A DNA stretch of 64,000 nt, taken from the NCBI GenBank assembly GCA_000469685.2, contig LS997565.1:23637272-23701271 (forward strand), written 5' to 3'. This document shows positions 1-13,600 of the stretch, in pieces. How positions within the stretch are numbered: the stretch's first letter is position 1; every line of letters begins with the position of its first letter. Under the pieces are notes generated by a model. The model was not told the origin of the DNA, ran no database searches, and saw nothing but the letters and a program-made list of their open reading frames with translations. Made by a program: the position numbers and the translations under genes. Source of the stretch: Haemonchus contortus (lineage: Eukaryota > Nematoda > Chromadorea > Rhabditida > Trichostrongylidae).

Positions 1-1385
1 CTTTTTTACAATGCCATCCTTTTGTTTGTTATTGGCGTACCCATGAAGGACTGTCTTGAATATTGTGTTAGAGGCTTAGTATCGTACACAATTGCACGCC
101 ATGAGAGGCTATATCTGGTCCGATTGGTGTGTGTAGGCTGCTCCTTGTTGTGGAACGTAGCATGCGTAGAGTAATGGTTGGGCGTAGAATCAGGATAGGG
201 GCTGCAAGGGCAAAGCAATATCCCGCGTGGCAACCGTGGTATCCCGAGAGCGAGCGATTGTAGGACCCCGATCGGACCCTCACCCGACGGCGAGTCTGTT
301 CCTAAACACAGCTAACACCGATGCCCAGGGCGTCATCGCCGGCTCGACATGGTGCACCGGACTGGGGTTCAACATGTGGGAAACCCGCGTTGGGTCTTAA
401 TGATCGAACCTCATTCCCACTCGCCGCCGCTGCTCACCTGGCCCTATAGTTGCCGTAATGCGCTTACAAGCACAAAGGCGTATATCAATCCACATGCGTT
501 AGCTTTTGGCTACAATGCTTTTACTTGCGAGGGACCTGGCACCTATCTACGGCGCCTTGAGTGGCACAAGCCGGCGTATGGCCAGCCGTTATAAGTAGAG
601 TCAGCGTTAACTCTGCGCGGACAAGAATTAGTCGCGACGAAGCGTTTGTCAACGAGCCCTCTGGACATGTTGTTTATCCCGTTCTTTCTCCCGGGCATGA
701 TCGTTAATATGCTAATATACGTAGGTGTATATTGGTATGTGGGTGTGGGGTTTTACGGCGTTTGTGAGCCGTAAAACACCATCTTCGCACATATAATCCT
801 TATGCTGTTCGTGCACATCTTGACTGTCGTTGTTACGTGTTAACATCCCGTTATTGACGCACTGTTTAACGTCTAGCCAGCATGGCGTAGTACTTACCTG
901 TCAACCGCCGTAGGCAGGGCTGCAGCTCCCTTACGGACTAACACATACTCGACCGTACCACTTTAGTTTTGGTGCAGCAGTTACTACCTTCTGCCTATTA
1001 TCAAAAGCTAGTGTCAATGCCGGTAAAGCTGACATGATCAAAGCGATCACAGTTCAAATATTGATCTTTTCCACACATCGCTCCACGGTCCATATAAGAG
1101 CGCTTTTTATCATTTTTCAAATGATACGACGACACACATTATACAACGACTGTCCTCTTACATACACTCATATGGACACGATAAAGTATTCTTCGCGCGG
1201 CCCCAAGGCCTTTTTTATATTCAGTAGGTATAGTATATGCAGTTTTAACTGTATGTTGCCGCTTATTATCTTTCACGCTCTGCATTTTTCTTTCTGTTCT
1301 TCATTTGTGTTGTATTGTTGTATTTACCTTCGTAGACACGTTGTTGTTTGGAGTGCTAATGTTTGCTTCCCGCATTGTTCTTTGT
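1..1385. other. no gene recognised
   Basis: The first 650 bases are richer in G and C than what follows, but I see no coding pattern, splice-site series or repeat that matches the rest of the window. An open frame of 143 codons (1034-1465, +) runs into the LINE relic at 1.39 kb. A frame of that length is expected about once by chance in a window this size, so I do not call it a gene. Confidence 0.5.
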
Positions 1386-2560
1386 TAGATGTTAGGCAAA
1401 GTGATATTTGGCCGGAATATAAGGAGTTCAATGGGGGAGTTCCTTTCGAAGCTGAGAAAATGTAAAAGTAGCGTAGAGAAAAATGTTGTGGAATCAAGAT
1501 GCAGTCATACCTTTTACGAGTATTTAAATCAGAAACTTAATGACGAGATTGATATTGGCTGTCTTAAAGTGGGTGATGTTGTGGCATACAGCCCGTACGA
1601 CAGGGCTGATTTGTTAGCAGAGACTTTGCAAAACTTTTCTTGAGATGATGGAAGGGTTTCAGAGTTCGCCACAGGTCCCTTTCCGTCCAGGCAAGTGTCC
1701 CGTTTTTCAATGCAGAACAGCTCTATGAGCAGATTATGAAGTGGCCGAGATCCTCCTCATTAAATCCGGACCTCATTCCACTCTTTTCCAACAAAAGTGG
1801 CAGGTTTTATTAGTGGGCCTTTGCTTATATATTCAATCAATCACTGATTAGGGGTGAGGTACCTTCTAGATGGAAGCACCCTTTTGTCACTCAGGTTTTG
1901 ATAAAGGATCCATCCTCGTATCCAGGTAATTACCGTTCCGTCAGCATTTCTTCCTTTCTCTGTGATTATTCGAAAAAAAAAACTCGGGGAGCATGTTCTC
2001 AAAAATGCTTTTGATTGTAAGTTTATTCCGAAAGATCAACATGGCCAATACCTTGAATATCTCCAACCACATCAGGAACCGCTACGAATTAGGCTTTAAT
2101 GCATACATTCCAAATTTTCAAGAGACTCGCTGCAGCTAATAAGCGGGTTTCTTCTCCCAAGCATATAAAACATATGTACGCTCGCTAGTTGAATTTGGAG
2201 CTACCGTGTCCAGTCCTAGCGAAGATAGTTGCGTTGGAAACGGTCCAAAACAGTTTACGCACGCAGAATGTTTTTTTTCCGATGTGAAGGTTTTCTTTAG
2301 TCCAAAGTTCATAAAGCATTCTTCAGAAACAGGTAATTCGACCTTGCAACTCTCCAATTTCCGACGCATGGTATTAAACGTGTGCATGGTTTATAAGCTC
2401 TTGAAGCAACCCGCGGAGCTAGGTCCTTTTGACTTTTTTAGAGTCACACCATCACGTACTAGAGGTGAACAAGCCAAAATACACTTGCTCCAATCGGTCA
2501 CTGTATTGATTGTGATCTCCAATAATTCAATTCCTGATGGCAAGGGATTCTACTACTGCT
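1386..2560 (+). mobile_element. CR1-like non-LTR retrotransposon relic
   Basis: This is a decayed LINE whose protein can be followed only by changing frame. At 1389-1640 the frame resembles the linker ahead of a CR1-type reverse transcriptase. At 1860-1990 it reads a segment ending NYRSVSIS, which corresponds to the conserved NYRPIS block of CR1/jockey-type reverse transcriptases. At 2130-2500 it resumes with the C-terminal region of that family (motifs like VEFGATVSSP, LNVCMVYKLL and SRTRG). The catalytic palm between about 2075 and 2130 is deleted, and there are several stops and frameshifts, including one at an A-run near 1975. It cannot encode an active enzyme. Identification rests on recalled family patterns and the exact ends are not visible. 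Confidence 0.65.
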
Positions 2561-4122
2561 CTGCTGATTGCTACCTTTTTTGGTGCTGTCTTTCTTATTT
2601 TGTATTCTATGGACACCGGGATACTTCGTGCTGCACAGATACTTCAGGAACCACCGGTAAAATGAACGCCGCCTTACCTCTACCCGTTAGAAACCAGTGC
2701 TGATCCTGAGGTTGTCAAATGTCCGGTAGTTGTCTTCCTTTGTACGTCAAGACTATCTTAACACACTTGCTCGATAAAAGCCCAGCCATGGAGGGCCTCT
2801 TCCAACGAAATAGGAAGTTGGAAGAAAGCTTACATTTGCAATTTCTTGAGAATGAGAGGCTTCGCAAAGAAATTGTGGTTTCGAGGCAGTCACTATGTAA
2901 GAATTCCATTCGTCTACTCAATCATCCTCAACTGTAGCTAATTTCTCATCCAATGTTCAATGCAATTGTAACATAATACTGAGCAAGAGCGTTTGAGATC
3001 GTTGGTGATCTCTGGGTTAGTTGAATGCACTGATCTAAGTTTTCTCTCGTAGCTTGCTTACTCAAACGTCGCCCTTATCGTTCGCTTTCAAGGTAATTCG
3101 CAATTTTGAGGCCCCGTCTTCTGTGAGCGATGTTGTCAAAGCAAAAATTGAACGTTAGAGCGAAAGAGCAAGGAGTCCAAATTTGGAAGGCAATTCGCGC
3201 GCACACGCATCACGCCCGTCACGGTTGCCACTATCATACCACCCATTGCAGCTGCTGTCAAGACAATGGCGATTGTCATCAGCGTATTTGAACGCGGGTT
3301 GTATCCTGTCGTCACGTCTCTCCGCACTCGCGTAGGCGAGACCGTAGTTGTTAATTATTTGCGTAGACGAGATTGTGTCGTCTAGCGTAGAAGCGTACTG
3401 CAGCGTAATGCAGCGCTATCGAAAGCGGTGGAAGATGGCTGGTTTCTTTTGCTCATCCCGATATGAAATTTTGCCTGCTTCTAGCTAGCCCGTGGGCTCT
3501 TTTGTGATCGACGAGGATTAAAATCTCCCCCTCGCGCAAAATTGCCAGTGAGTGTGTGACAAATCTTACACAGTAGACCGAAAGAACCCGCGGTTGTCTG
3601 AAGCCGTCCGTCTCGTCGTCGTCACCGTAAAGTTGTCGCCATAGATCAATCACGCCGTGGAAGTCTTCGGCAACCGTGTCGTGCCGCAGTCACGGAGTCA
3701 AGGAATTTCGGTCGACGTCACACAGCTCCCCCTTCCCTTTGTATCTCCGTAGCCTCGCCGTAGCTCGATGTTGCTTTGAATGTATTTTTTGTAATATTAG
3801 TATTGTATATGTAGGGGAAAAGGCGTCAAGGCCCGCCATCATCAGAGGAATCACCGTCGAACCCAGTTGAGTAGTTAGGCCTGTTAAGGAGGCGACGGTT
3901 AACTAACATGTGTGCTCAGCTTCGTAATCGAATTAGGTAGACGGGCTTGGTCCGCTGCCGTCGTATCTGGCTGCCGCTGCCCGTCGTCCTGCCGTCGAAC
4001 CTGCTCGAGGGCGAAGAACTGATGCAGAACAATAACGTACTAGGTTCAGACCTCCTGAAACGTAGTTTTATTGGTCATCGCTGTAGCTTTTAATTCTTGA
4101 AGTATCTATTGCCTTCTCTTTA
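2561..4122. other. no intact gene; possible minus-strand retroelement trace
   Basis: A minus-strand frame at 3453-3653 ends with residues that vaguely resemble the C-terminal part of a BEL/Pao integrase (an REGEI-LVDHKRA pattern). The next minus-strand frame, 3136-3327, has one hydrophobic segment. This may be a worn LTR-retroelement end, but I see no long terminal repeats and no catalytic core. A short plus-strand frame at 2719-2937 is rich in charged and leucine residues and has no recognised identity. Confidence 0.2.
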
Positions 4123-4260
4123 TGCACATAGGTATAGCCTATTTATTTTCCCTTCTGCTCCGGATCAACTATTGAAACGGTCTCATTTATATAAAATGAG
4201 ACCGTTTCAATAGTTGATCCGGAACAGACGGGAAAGATAAATAGGCTATACCTATGTGCA
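4123..4260. repeat. 138-bp near-perfect inverted repeat (fold-back)
   Basis: The two halves are reverse complements. The outer 24 bases of each end (from 4123 and up to 4260) match exactly. The inner 29 bases (4160-4188 against 4194-4222) also match exactly around a five-base loop, ATATA. Only a short middle part of each arm has a few mismatches and one indel. The transcript would fold into a hairpin of about 65 bp. No gene overlaps it. Confidence 0.95.
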
Positions 4261-4868
4261 GTCACTATCTACGTACACTTCTGAAAGCAGTAGGACCTCA
4301 GAGCCTACATAGATTGATGGTTTGGTTTTGCGAACGCAATGTCAACAGAGGCGCCTCAGTACACCCCTTGAAAAGGGAATGGAATATTTAATCGAGTTCC
4401 TTTTGAAATGGTCATCTTTAGGATAGAGTCATTTGAGCTTTTACCAATCGACAACAGATCATTCATAGAAGATGAAGACCTCACACAGGCTCTTGGGATG
4501 CCACCTGGAGTCTGTTTATATTAGAGTACGCATCGAAAAAAGTTATCATTTAAGGTAGGTCCGTCAGGATTTTCTTGATATATCATCCGTCAGCAGAATC
4601 AGGAAGAGTCAATCCATTCTACTGTCAATTCGACCGAGGCATTGATCAAGATGGTTCATGAAAGCTGGGCAATAACAGCTAACAAGACGAGGAGCTATTC
4701 GTAACAGAAAGCTATTAGAAGCTGCTAAAACAAAACGCCATGGAGCGACTCTACTACGTCATAAAACTTTTGTTTAGCCAATGTAAGAGCCTTCAGAGGC
4801 TTCCCTGAAGGTGAACAGGAGTTATTGTAGGTTCCTATGAAGTGAAGAAGAATTGAAAGGATTTCTGT
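4261..4868 (+). other. decayed, possibly once-coding DNA, not identified
   Basis: Short plus-strand frames broken by stops and shifts run through this stretch and read protein-like (for example around 4430-4530 and 4570-4800). I cannot assign them to a family. They may belong to an old retroelement or pseudogene. Confidence 0.2.
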
Positions 4869-5145
4869 GGGTGGAGATGGGGTAGGGCCAAGTAGTGCAA
4901 CAACATGCGCACAGTTCAGGACCTATTCCCAAACAGATACTCGCCAACCGCCGACGGAGCCTTCCGTCCCTTCTAGATCAGGCAGTCGGTGCCAGACTGG
5001 TTAGTGAGGATAAAAGCCCTGACTTGAACATTGACTGACTAGCCTAAGTCATTGTATAGGCCACATATGCATTCAAACCTCAACTACGAAACCAAATGGG
5101 ACTCAAATGCTGGTGCGCAACCCCAAAACGAGATTGACTGACTCA
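4869..5145 (+). mobile_element. tRNA-derived SINE, diverged copy
   Basis: The body matches the SINE family described at 33073, including the GGATAAAAGC-CTGACTTG block near 5010-5030 and the block GTCATTGTATAGGCCACATA near 5050. The A-box region is recognisable (GGGCCAAGTAGTGC). The B box is heavily mutated. No target-site duplication is visible, so this is probably an old insertion. Confidence 0.75.
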
Positions 5146-8100
5146 GGAGACTGTCCTACATCTTTTCAATCGAATCCTCTTCCGATTCGTGGTCAACAGT
5201 CTACTATTTCTTGGACTTGTTGTTATGCATCGAAAAATGCAACTACACTCAATTTTTAGAGCCTACAACCTCCTAGGAGCTCCGATAGAACCAAAAAAAA
5301 TCCATAGAATCTTTCCTTTTCACCAAACTACAACTTTTCACCACCTTTACGTTCGATTCTCTGAACCACGTGTTTCCATTGACAGAGATTCGTCTAAGAT
5401 TAGGAAACAGTCGGAGTTTATATGCGGACAATAGTTAATGGGGAAAAGATAGCGGAAGCTTCCGGTTCCGGAAGCAAAGCCCGGTTCAGGGAGGTGGACA
5501 AGATAGTTGACCTAGGTATTTCAAATTAACCCGTTCATCAGGCTATTAACTAGTTTTTTTCGAGAAAATATCTTGAAAATAACATTCACCAGCTACATTT
5601 GCCTCATAGCTATTTGCTCTAACAGTATGTCCCAGTGCTTCTTCCTAGCAAGCTTCTTGTTTTATTAGCTGGCACTGCCCAGTCCTCGAGGATTGAGTTG
5701 AGGCCCTATCGTTAGTAGAATGGATGCCTGGGTTAGAATTTGCTGAGCTTGTGGCCAGATGACCTAAAGATCAGGATATCGCTGACGAGATCCGATGTTT
5801 TATGGAATTGCAAAGATTTCATCTATCAAGATTACGAATTCAGCAGTGAAATAATCAAGACCCGTATCGGAGCACCAGAGGATCAGCATAACAGCAGCAA
5901 GCAACACCATCTACGCCTGTTTTTTTGGAAGCAGCCACAGGGCTTCTGGTTTTATACGGAAGATGCTTTGCGTTCGGAATGTGGAAAGCTCTTCATTGTG
6001 TGTACAACACAGAAGGTGCTGTATCATTATCCATAAACAGTGCATTGTATCGAAGCATTTTTGTGAGAAGATTAGGGTAAAAGTCATTGCCCAGCTCTTC
6101 TGGAATCAGCGACTGTTCCATCGGGAGGCATCAAGGCATGTCATGCTGAGCTTGTGTTATAAGCTCTATCCGGCGGCGTATTCAGCCAGAACTGCTGCTT
6201 TTCCCTTTTTATATCTCCCTTCAAAACTGCTGCCGGAGAGTCAGAAAAGTGGATACTTTTTCAAAACCTTCTTTCTCTTCATCGATGGCAATGCTGTATA
6301 ACATGAGACTCAAGAGGGAAAGAAAATGATCGCAGCAGGCGAAGATCTCCAAGTTTTGCCTCCCAAAGTAGCCACTCTCTTCACTCACCAGAACCGCGTC
6401 CGGAGGTGGTCTGATTGTGTGTAAAACACCGGAGTTTTCAAAACTTGAGCAAGCAAAATTTGAATAAAGTTGATTTAAATTATCTTGTCGTGGATCTACC
6501 GACTGGGAAATTCACAAATTTATTTATTACCGTACTTATGTAACTACCTTCTTTCGAGAAGCATCTTGGTGTTAGATCGTACGCGATACCTAACAGTCCC
6601 GATAATGAAGCTAATCCTTTAGTTTCGCCATTTCGGATCCGTATTGCGTGATCTTTACACGAAATATGGCAACCCGAAAGCGGTTATAAGTTCCCCAGGC
6701 TAGGTGGAACTCGTCATGATGGTGTGAAGCTTCAAGATAGCTCTGCTGATGAAGACCAAACTTGTCTTGAAGAAGATCGACACTGATAGAACACCAGTAT
6801 TGCTAAAAAATTGTGAACCGGTACGTATAAAATCATGTTCAAAGTGGTAAAATAAATAGGGCTCCTTAGATGGCTATTTGGCTATTGATTTCTCATCAAA
6901 AACCATTTTAGGTGCTAAAATCGAACGCACGACAACAGCGGAATGATCACGAGCTCGAGAGAACGATATTCCGCTGCGTTGGCGTGAAATTGACTGAAGA
7001 CGTGCGTCGATGAAGCTTCCTATTCCGATTTGCCTGGTTCCCCCTAGGCGTTTTCAGTTCTGACACATCTCATCAGTGTTCCCCCGTAGAAGCCATAGTT
7101 AGTTAGTGGTAGTGACATACATTGTTCTTCCTCAACTTCACTTTCCTTGTGTGACGTAGGCTATTGATACGCTTTCCTTCCTAGTACTGAGCCCGAACCT
7201 TACGCCCTTCTCCCCTCCCCACGGAATAACACAGCTTATTGTTAGTTCATTGTGCTTCCCTTACCTCGAAAAGGGTGAGTAGGGAAAGTAGGGTGAGAAA
7301 TGCGGGAAATGTCATTTTGTAGGAAAAAGATCTTAGGAAAATATTCGTCAAGCTATAGAGAAATTTGGTAAAGTAGTCTTGGGAGTAATAATCAGTTTGT
7401 TAGTTTGGCCGTACACATACGTAATGCCGTTTCTTTCCAAAATGCAATCTTTCTACCTTAATGCGCCTATGGGAAGGTATTCATTTGCACCAGAAAGAGT
7501 TGTAAGTTTACTTTGGGTGGGTTTTAATTCTTCAAATAGAGTGGTAAGGTCGAAGAACATTTCCTCAGCCTGAAATTTTCCCTACCCTTTAAGTATTGCG
7601 TAAAATCGAGTGATGATGGCTTCACTTAAGCACCACTTCTTCCAAACGTTCCGCTGCTTACAATTAGTTGTGCGGCCACCCCCTTTTTCTTCTGGCTAAT
7701 CCTCCAGAATACGAAACCTTTCAGAATCAGTTTTTTCCTTTGTTTCGGAGTACAATAACACGTCGTATTTCGCTCAGGGATATTCTTCTACAGTTATTGG
7801 TTTAAAGGTTTTCTAATATTATGGTCATGAATTGGGTAAAATTCCAGACCCATTCGATAGCGTGCTGAATCGATTTTAAATCGAATGAGCTGAGAACTCC
7901 CATAGGATTCTATGGCTAATTCCTTAAACGTACTTGCCTGCCGCTACTGCTTAGCGGACAACCGTCAAGCTCTGAAAACCAATTTTGGAAAAAAAGAGAG
8001 GGCAAGGCTTGATATACAAGCCAACAGTGAATTGTGCAAGGGTGATAGTAAGTATGCAACACACTTTCTGATTGTTGTTTCTTGCAATAAGAGAGTAGGG

Positions 8101-10620
8101 ATGGGATCACTCACCAGTTCGGCTAGAATGTATTCGTTGGCTCGACTCCCCTATAAGTCTGAATAAGCCAAAACCAAAACTATTGTTTGAGCAAAACTTA
8201 CCATTATAAGTGCGGATTGACACCTTTTATAAAGTCTAAAACATGATTACAAATCATGGAACTCTATAGGAAGAATTTGACTCATTGACGACAGCGTGGC
8301 CCGCCGGCGGGCCACACCATATCATGCTCCTGTAGTATTTATATTATTTATCAAGTGTTCACATAATTTTTTCATGTTTTCAAGTATCAGCTGAGCTCAC
8401 AGCCTTCTAGAGAATTATGAGGCGTTGTGGTCCAGAGATCATTCATCTCCGTTTACAGTCATAAGAGAAATTAAAAGTCAATGTCAGGACAATATAATAA
8501 AAGGCGCAGTCGCCAATGGCTTAAAAAATGAGGAACGGCTTTACCTACGTTACAACCTGGTAGCTTCCTGCATTTGAAGAAATCAAACTACCCACTGATC
8601 AAAGATTTACAATTGCAGCTCAATAATCCGATAATGTTTCGTTATGGCTCTTCCGTTCATATGTTATCCCATTCGTCCCCTGTTTGACGATAACCACTTT
8701 TTTTTCGCTCAAAGTCAATTTCTTTACTAGGCAAAAGAGAATGAGTGGAATGATTTTCATTTTTTTTATTTTTCAAACTGATAAATCGCTCAACTGCCAA
8801 ATACCCGACGTTGCGTGACATCAGAACACGTTGTAAAAACAATGAAACAAACGGCATAATCAATCTTAGTCTAGGAACCAAATATAGTAATTTACAAATC
8901 TGCCAAAGAAACTACAGGAACTAGAGCTAGAGTTGAAATTAGGTTTGAAGAGGGTGCTACAAACTGGTATCCTGAATTAACAACCATGAAGTTCAATAGT
9001 CGTCGGAAACCATTATGATGTTCTACTCTTTGTTTAGGTCTAACCAAAACTCCAAGTGAATAAATAGAAGCAAACAAGTCCTTACTGTGCACTGTCAAAT
9101 GCAAATTCGTCAAAGATTACACTGAAACTGACTTACTGTCAGATTTCTGTGAACTTTTGAGTATTTGGAGGGATTTTACAGTGAACAACAAGTTGTTTTC
9201 AATTTACTTTTGCAGATTTGAAACTGTAATCGGAAATCTAGCTACATTGAAGTGAAAGACTTGTTAAACTCAGAGATTTATTTCAGTCAACATATGTAAC
9301 TTATTCTCTTCCTATTACAGGTCCTACCAGTATTGTAGAGCCAATGACTACGGATCTTCCGACAGCAGGATCATGAGGTTGATGCCTCTTCAAGCAAACT
9401 GAGTGCTCGGGATGATCGCTCTGTCAGCCTGTTACATCCTTATTCCGAATTGTTCTTTTACTTGATATTTACTTCAGGAAGTAGGTCGATAAACATTTAG
9501 AAACTCCGTGATTCGGAGCGGAAATCGAAATCGCTACGTAGCCCAGTGAACAACTGAAAAAACGCCCTGCATTTCTTCCTGTGTTTATTCATCCCATACC
9601 GACGTTGGTTCCCATTAATAGCAAGTGCAATCTCCATCAAGTTACAGTATGCCGTACTACTGTGGATGCTCGGCAAAATCTGCGTCTGATAAGGCCCATC
9701 CCAGTGTTTGTATGGACTGTGTGAATGGTAGGGCGGTTGAGGGACGATGTGAATCGGCGAGACGCAGCGCGATCGCCAGGACCGAAGACCGACCGCTGAT
9801 CTCTCGTCATCATCATCGACACCGTCTATCGTCGCTCTTACCCACTTCAGTCAGCTTCACTTTTCAACCTTTTTCGCTTACCAGTATGGTTTTCATTGAT
9901 CATGTGCATCACTTTTCAGAGTATTTTTCTCTCAGCATGTTGAGCTTGTCTCAGATTGTTTAGAGAGAGCTTACTGCCTATTGTAGGGAGTACTGGCATG
10001 TAAAGGTGCCGTAGTACTGACTCCTAGTGGAACTGTGAACTACCGCAGTTTCTTAGAAGGAGTTCTACGCAGATCCGGGCACGAGGCACCTATTTTGGCT
10101 CAATTAATTCTAGTCCTCATCAGCTGATCACCCTCCAATACAGCTCGATTACCACCGAGTCCAGAAGCCACTCCTTCTATGGAACTGTGGTAGTTAGCTG
10201 TAGAAATGCTTGGAATGATATTGTTTGTTTTTGAAAACACGATAAACAACCTAACATGATTATGTAAACACGAGCTGTAAAGTGACGCCAAGTGCCTGGT
10301 TCTCTAGCCTGTCCATGATCTTACGATAGACGCTAGACCGGTTCCACTTTTCAGGAGCAGTTAATCGGACTTCATCAAAACCCTTAGCATGCGATAAAAT
10401 TTTCCGCACGTAATAGGCTAGCGTCAATCAATCATGCAAGTTATGCAAAGTACGGCCTATCGAAACTAGTTTCCGTCGAATGCTATTTTTCTGTACAGTT
10501 TCATTGCTAGCATTTCTTTTTAAACAGTATTTCTTGCGCATTGTGAGCATATCCCTTTCCACAAACTCCAGCCCTAAGACTGATTTCGTTCGATTTCTTA
10601 CGACCGGACTCGAAATCTCT
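5146..10620. other. long intergenic stretch without a recognised gene
   Basis: Small frames on both strands are compatible with chance. Two overlapping plus-strand frames at 5740-6301 are the most protein-like, but I cannot name a family. A GC-rich perfect palindrome sits at 8296-8315. The final part should contain the promoter and any 5' leader exon of the V-ATPase gene; no core promoter element can be picked out with confidence. Confidence 0.4.
8296..8315. repeat. 20-bp perfect GC-rich palindrome
   Basis: The sequence GTGGCCCGCCGGCGGGCCAC equals its own reverse complement and lies in AT-rich surroundings. It could be a protein-binding site, a mutation hot spot or the fused ends of a lost element. 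Nothing nearby decides between these. Confidence 0.85.
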
Positions 10621-10635
10621 TCTTACAGGGCAATC
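10619..10635 (+). promoter_or_regulatory. splice acceptor just before the V-ATPase start codon
   Basis: A pyrimidine-rich run ending in TTCTTACAG stops at about 10628, only seven bases before the ATG at 10636. In nematodes this arrangement usually marks a spliced-leader trans-splice site, or else the 3' end of a 5'-UTR intron. Sequence alone does not decide which. Confidence 0.55.
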
Positions 10636-13600
10636 ATGGGGGCCTTCATCCGTTCGGAGGAGATGCGCTTCTGTCAACTGATTGTTGAAAAGGAAGCGGC
10701 ATTCAACTGTGTTGCTGAACTCGGCAAACAACCCTACGTGCAGTTTAAGGATGTGAGAGGATTTCCTCTTTTTGATTATGTTGGCTATGATAACTGGGGA
10801 TAAAAAACGAATCCTCACATTGATTCTTGGTATTTTCGTGCTGAAGATTTATGCTCTGACGATTGGTCGAGAACACAAATTCACCTTCTAATGTGGCCTT
10901 TCCAGAGTAATCCTTTTATTAGGTATTCGTGAACTGAACTGATTCTTTGTTACCTTTTCGCCCCGTTTTATGAATAGGAACGGTCTTGGAGCAATTCAGG
11001 TTCGAGTTTCTCGTATTTAATATGTATTCGTTCTTAAAGGGCATTGACATGTATCATCACATCGTTCTCATCCAAGCTGTGAGAAAGATGAAATCCTACA
11101 AAGAATTTTATGGATTCTCTAGGTGGAGGTGGTGTAGCGTCAAGTAGCACACTAACGTGTGCATGTGGAATCAAATCAAATCCGGTACTTGCCGAAGTCA
11201 ACCAGGCTGTCCATCCTTCTGGAGTTGATTACCTATTACTAGACTTGTGTGGGAGGGTAAGAGCACTAACTTTTGCATCGGCTGGTTGCAGCACTTCATT
11301 GTATTCTTCAAATTTACATCGAGAACACCACAACGAATCTAAGGTGAATGCCGGGCGTACCCCACCGTCGGGATTGGTGATTGCCAAACTATTTTAGATT
11401 TTGCCTTGGATTCTGTAAGATAATCTCTTACTCTGTCTCTCCCTTCCTCCCGCTTTCTCATTTTCTATTCCATTTTTGCCTTGTGAAAAATTTAATAGAT
11501 GACGTTATGAATATACGTCATTATCAGTTTTGAAGAGTTCGACAAGTAAAGACTTCATGGTTTTTTGCTTTGGTTTATTTTTAGTTCGAGATTCATCGAA
11601 AGACTCTTAGTCACTCGTCATCACCCGTTTGTTTTCGGTAGCTTCAGCGGAGTTCAACAAGAGACCGTGTTGTCATGTCTGATCCATTCACTGTTTAACT
11701 ATCAGAGAACGAAAGTTCCTCCGTAGTACATAAGTGCAAGCGACGGAACATCTGTACGGCTGCGTCTGTGTTTGCTGTGTTGCTCTGCTTCACAGTCATG
11801 TGAAAATGTTGGTTTTAATTCTACTTGAGTCGAATCTGATGGTAATTGGTTTGAAGCGATACTGATGTGGCTAGAAGAGCCTTGGAGAAGAGCTTTCGGC
11901 CTGTTCATCTTCATTATTCCAACTCTGCAAAGGGTGCAGTAGAGCAGTGTAGAACGGCGCACTACAATGCGCATAGTCGGGAGATTGATTCATGGTCCGA
12001 TACTTGTGAAGCCAACTGCGCTATCCATCCCACTCACGTTGGTTATTTGTTATCATGCGCTCTTGGCAGTATAAAAAAGCTGTCACTGCACAGTTCAAAC
12101 TTTTAAACAAGCGATATTATGGCTCTGAATAGAAACCGAAACGCTGGGAACATCCTAGAACAGGCTAATCAAGGTTGGGAAACTTCACTCTCTATCCTCT
12201 ATTCGGCCTGACTCGACCTTGGGTTGCTGTGATCACATATCTGTATTCTATGTGGTCCAAACTGGGTTGTCTATCGTTACTAGGCACCTGGACTCAGTTG
12301 GGATGCAAAGTTTCCCAAGCAACCAAAACTGGAATGGAATGAATGTGTTCTCGAACATCAGCGATCTGATTGGAAGGCCTTGAATCAGTTCAATCAATTC
12401 ACGCCCCAGATCGTTAGACGCATGGAAAAAGCATTTTGAATAAGGAATTTTTAAACTGGCTGTTACTACTGTCATAAATTTTCTTTCGGAAGCCATCGCT
12501 CATTTTCTGTGTTCCAGCTGAACCCTGATGTCAACCCTTTCCAAAGAACGTTTGTGCGACACATTCGGCGATATGATGAAATGGAAAGGAAACTGAGTCA
12601 GTGACCTTTTTTGTTCAATTTGTTAAGGATTTCGTTTACTGAACAATACCGTTGTAGGGTTTTTGGAGTCGCAAATTACCAAGGATGAGATCCCGATTGC
12701 TGGGAGATTGGTTCAGGGAGACTACACTGTGATGCCAACTGCAGAGTTGAATCAACTCGAGGTCTGAGTTCTGTCTTACATAGTTCATGCTAGTTGTTCC
12801 ACAGAGATTTAACAAAGACAATGGTCATTTCAATTCAGACGACTCTCACTGATCTCGAGAGGGATGTTCAAAACATGAACGAATCCGATGCCCAACTCAA
12901 AAAGAACTATATGGAGTTGAAAGAGTGGGACGCAGTCCTCGAGAAAACCGACGAATTCTTCCATGGAGTGAGTTCTGGTCTCTTATCTTCAGCTCTTGCC
13001 TCGTTTCCTTGGAACCTGTTTGTAGACAGATGAACTCACGCCCCTCGGAATGTCCATAACACAAATCTGTGAATTTCCATTATATTTCCCAAGTATTTCA
13101 AAGTTTTCAAGGGGCTGGACGATCAAGCAGCTGAAGAACTCGATATTCAAGAGGAAGAGTATGGCAAAGGTGAAAAAGCACCGATAAGGTCAGTTTCCAG
13201 AGGTTTTTTAGCATTATGGTATCCCACTGAGAGTTCTAGAAACTGGGAAGGTTTTTTTACGACTGATTGTGAGCAGGAAGATGTGTCACTTCTGGCATCT
13301 CAATCGCCTCAATTGTTGCAACCAGGGCCCTGCTTCCAGATTGAAGCTCCTTTTGAGCTTCATTTAGTATTGTTTCGTGAAATTCCTTGTGATATTTCAT
13401 CGGACACTTTTCGCTCTTGTTGCCTTCTCTAAATGCTAAATAGCTTGGAATCGGAATTCGGAAGTGAACTCAAATGCTGAGTAAATCGAAAGGAGGGTAG
13501 GAAATGACGAACTGGAGAGGCAGGTAAATCAAAGAAAAACCAATGATTTGTTGAACCATTACGGGAATTTCTGAAAGTTATGTAGCTCTACCTCAATGTT

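Noticed and set aside
1034..1465. 143-codon plus-strand frame as a gene
   Set aside because: The length is expected about once by chance at this stop frequency. It has no splice or homology support and runs into the LINE relic in another frame.
2206..2703. 165-codon plus-strand frame as an independent gene
   Set aside because: Its first two thirds match the C-terminal region of the CR1-like LINE; the remainder is an accidental extension.
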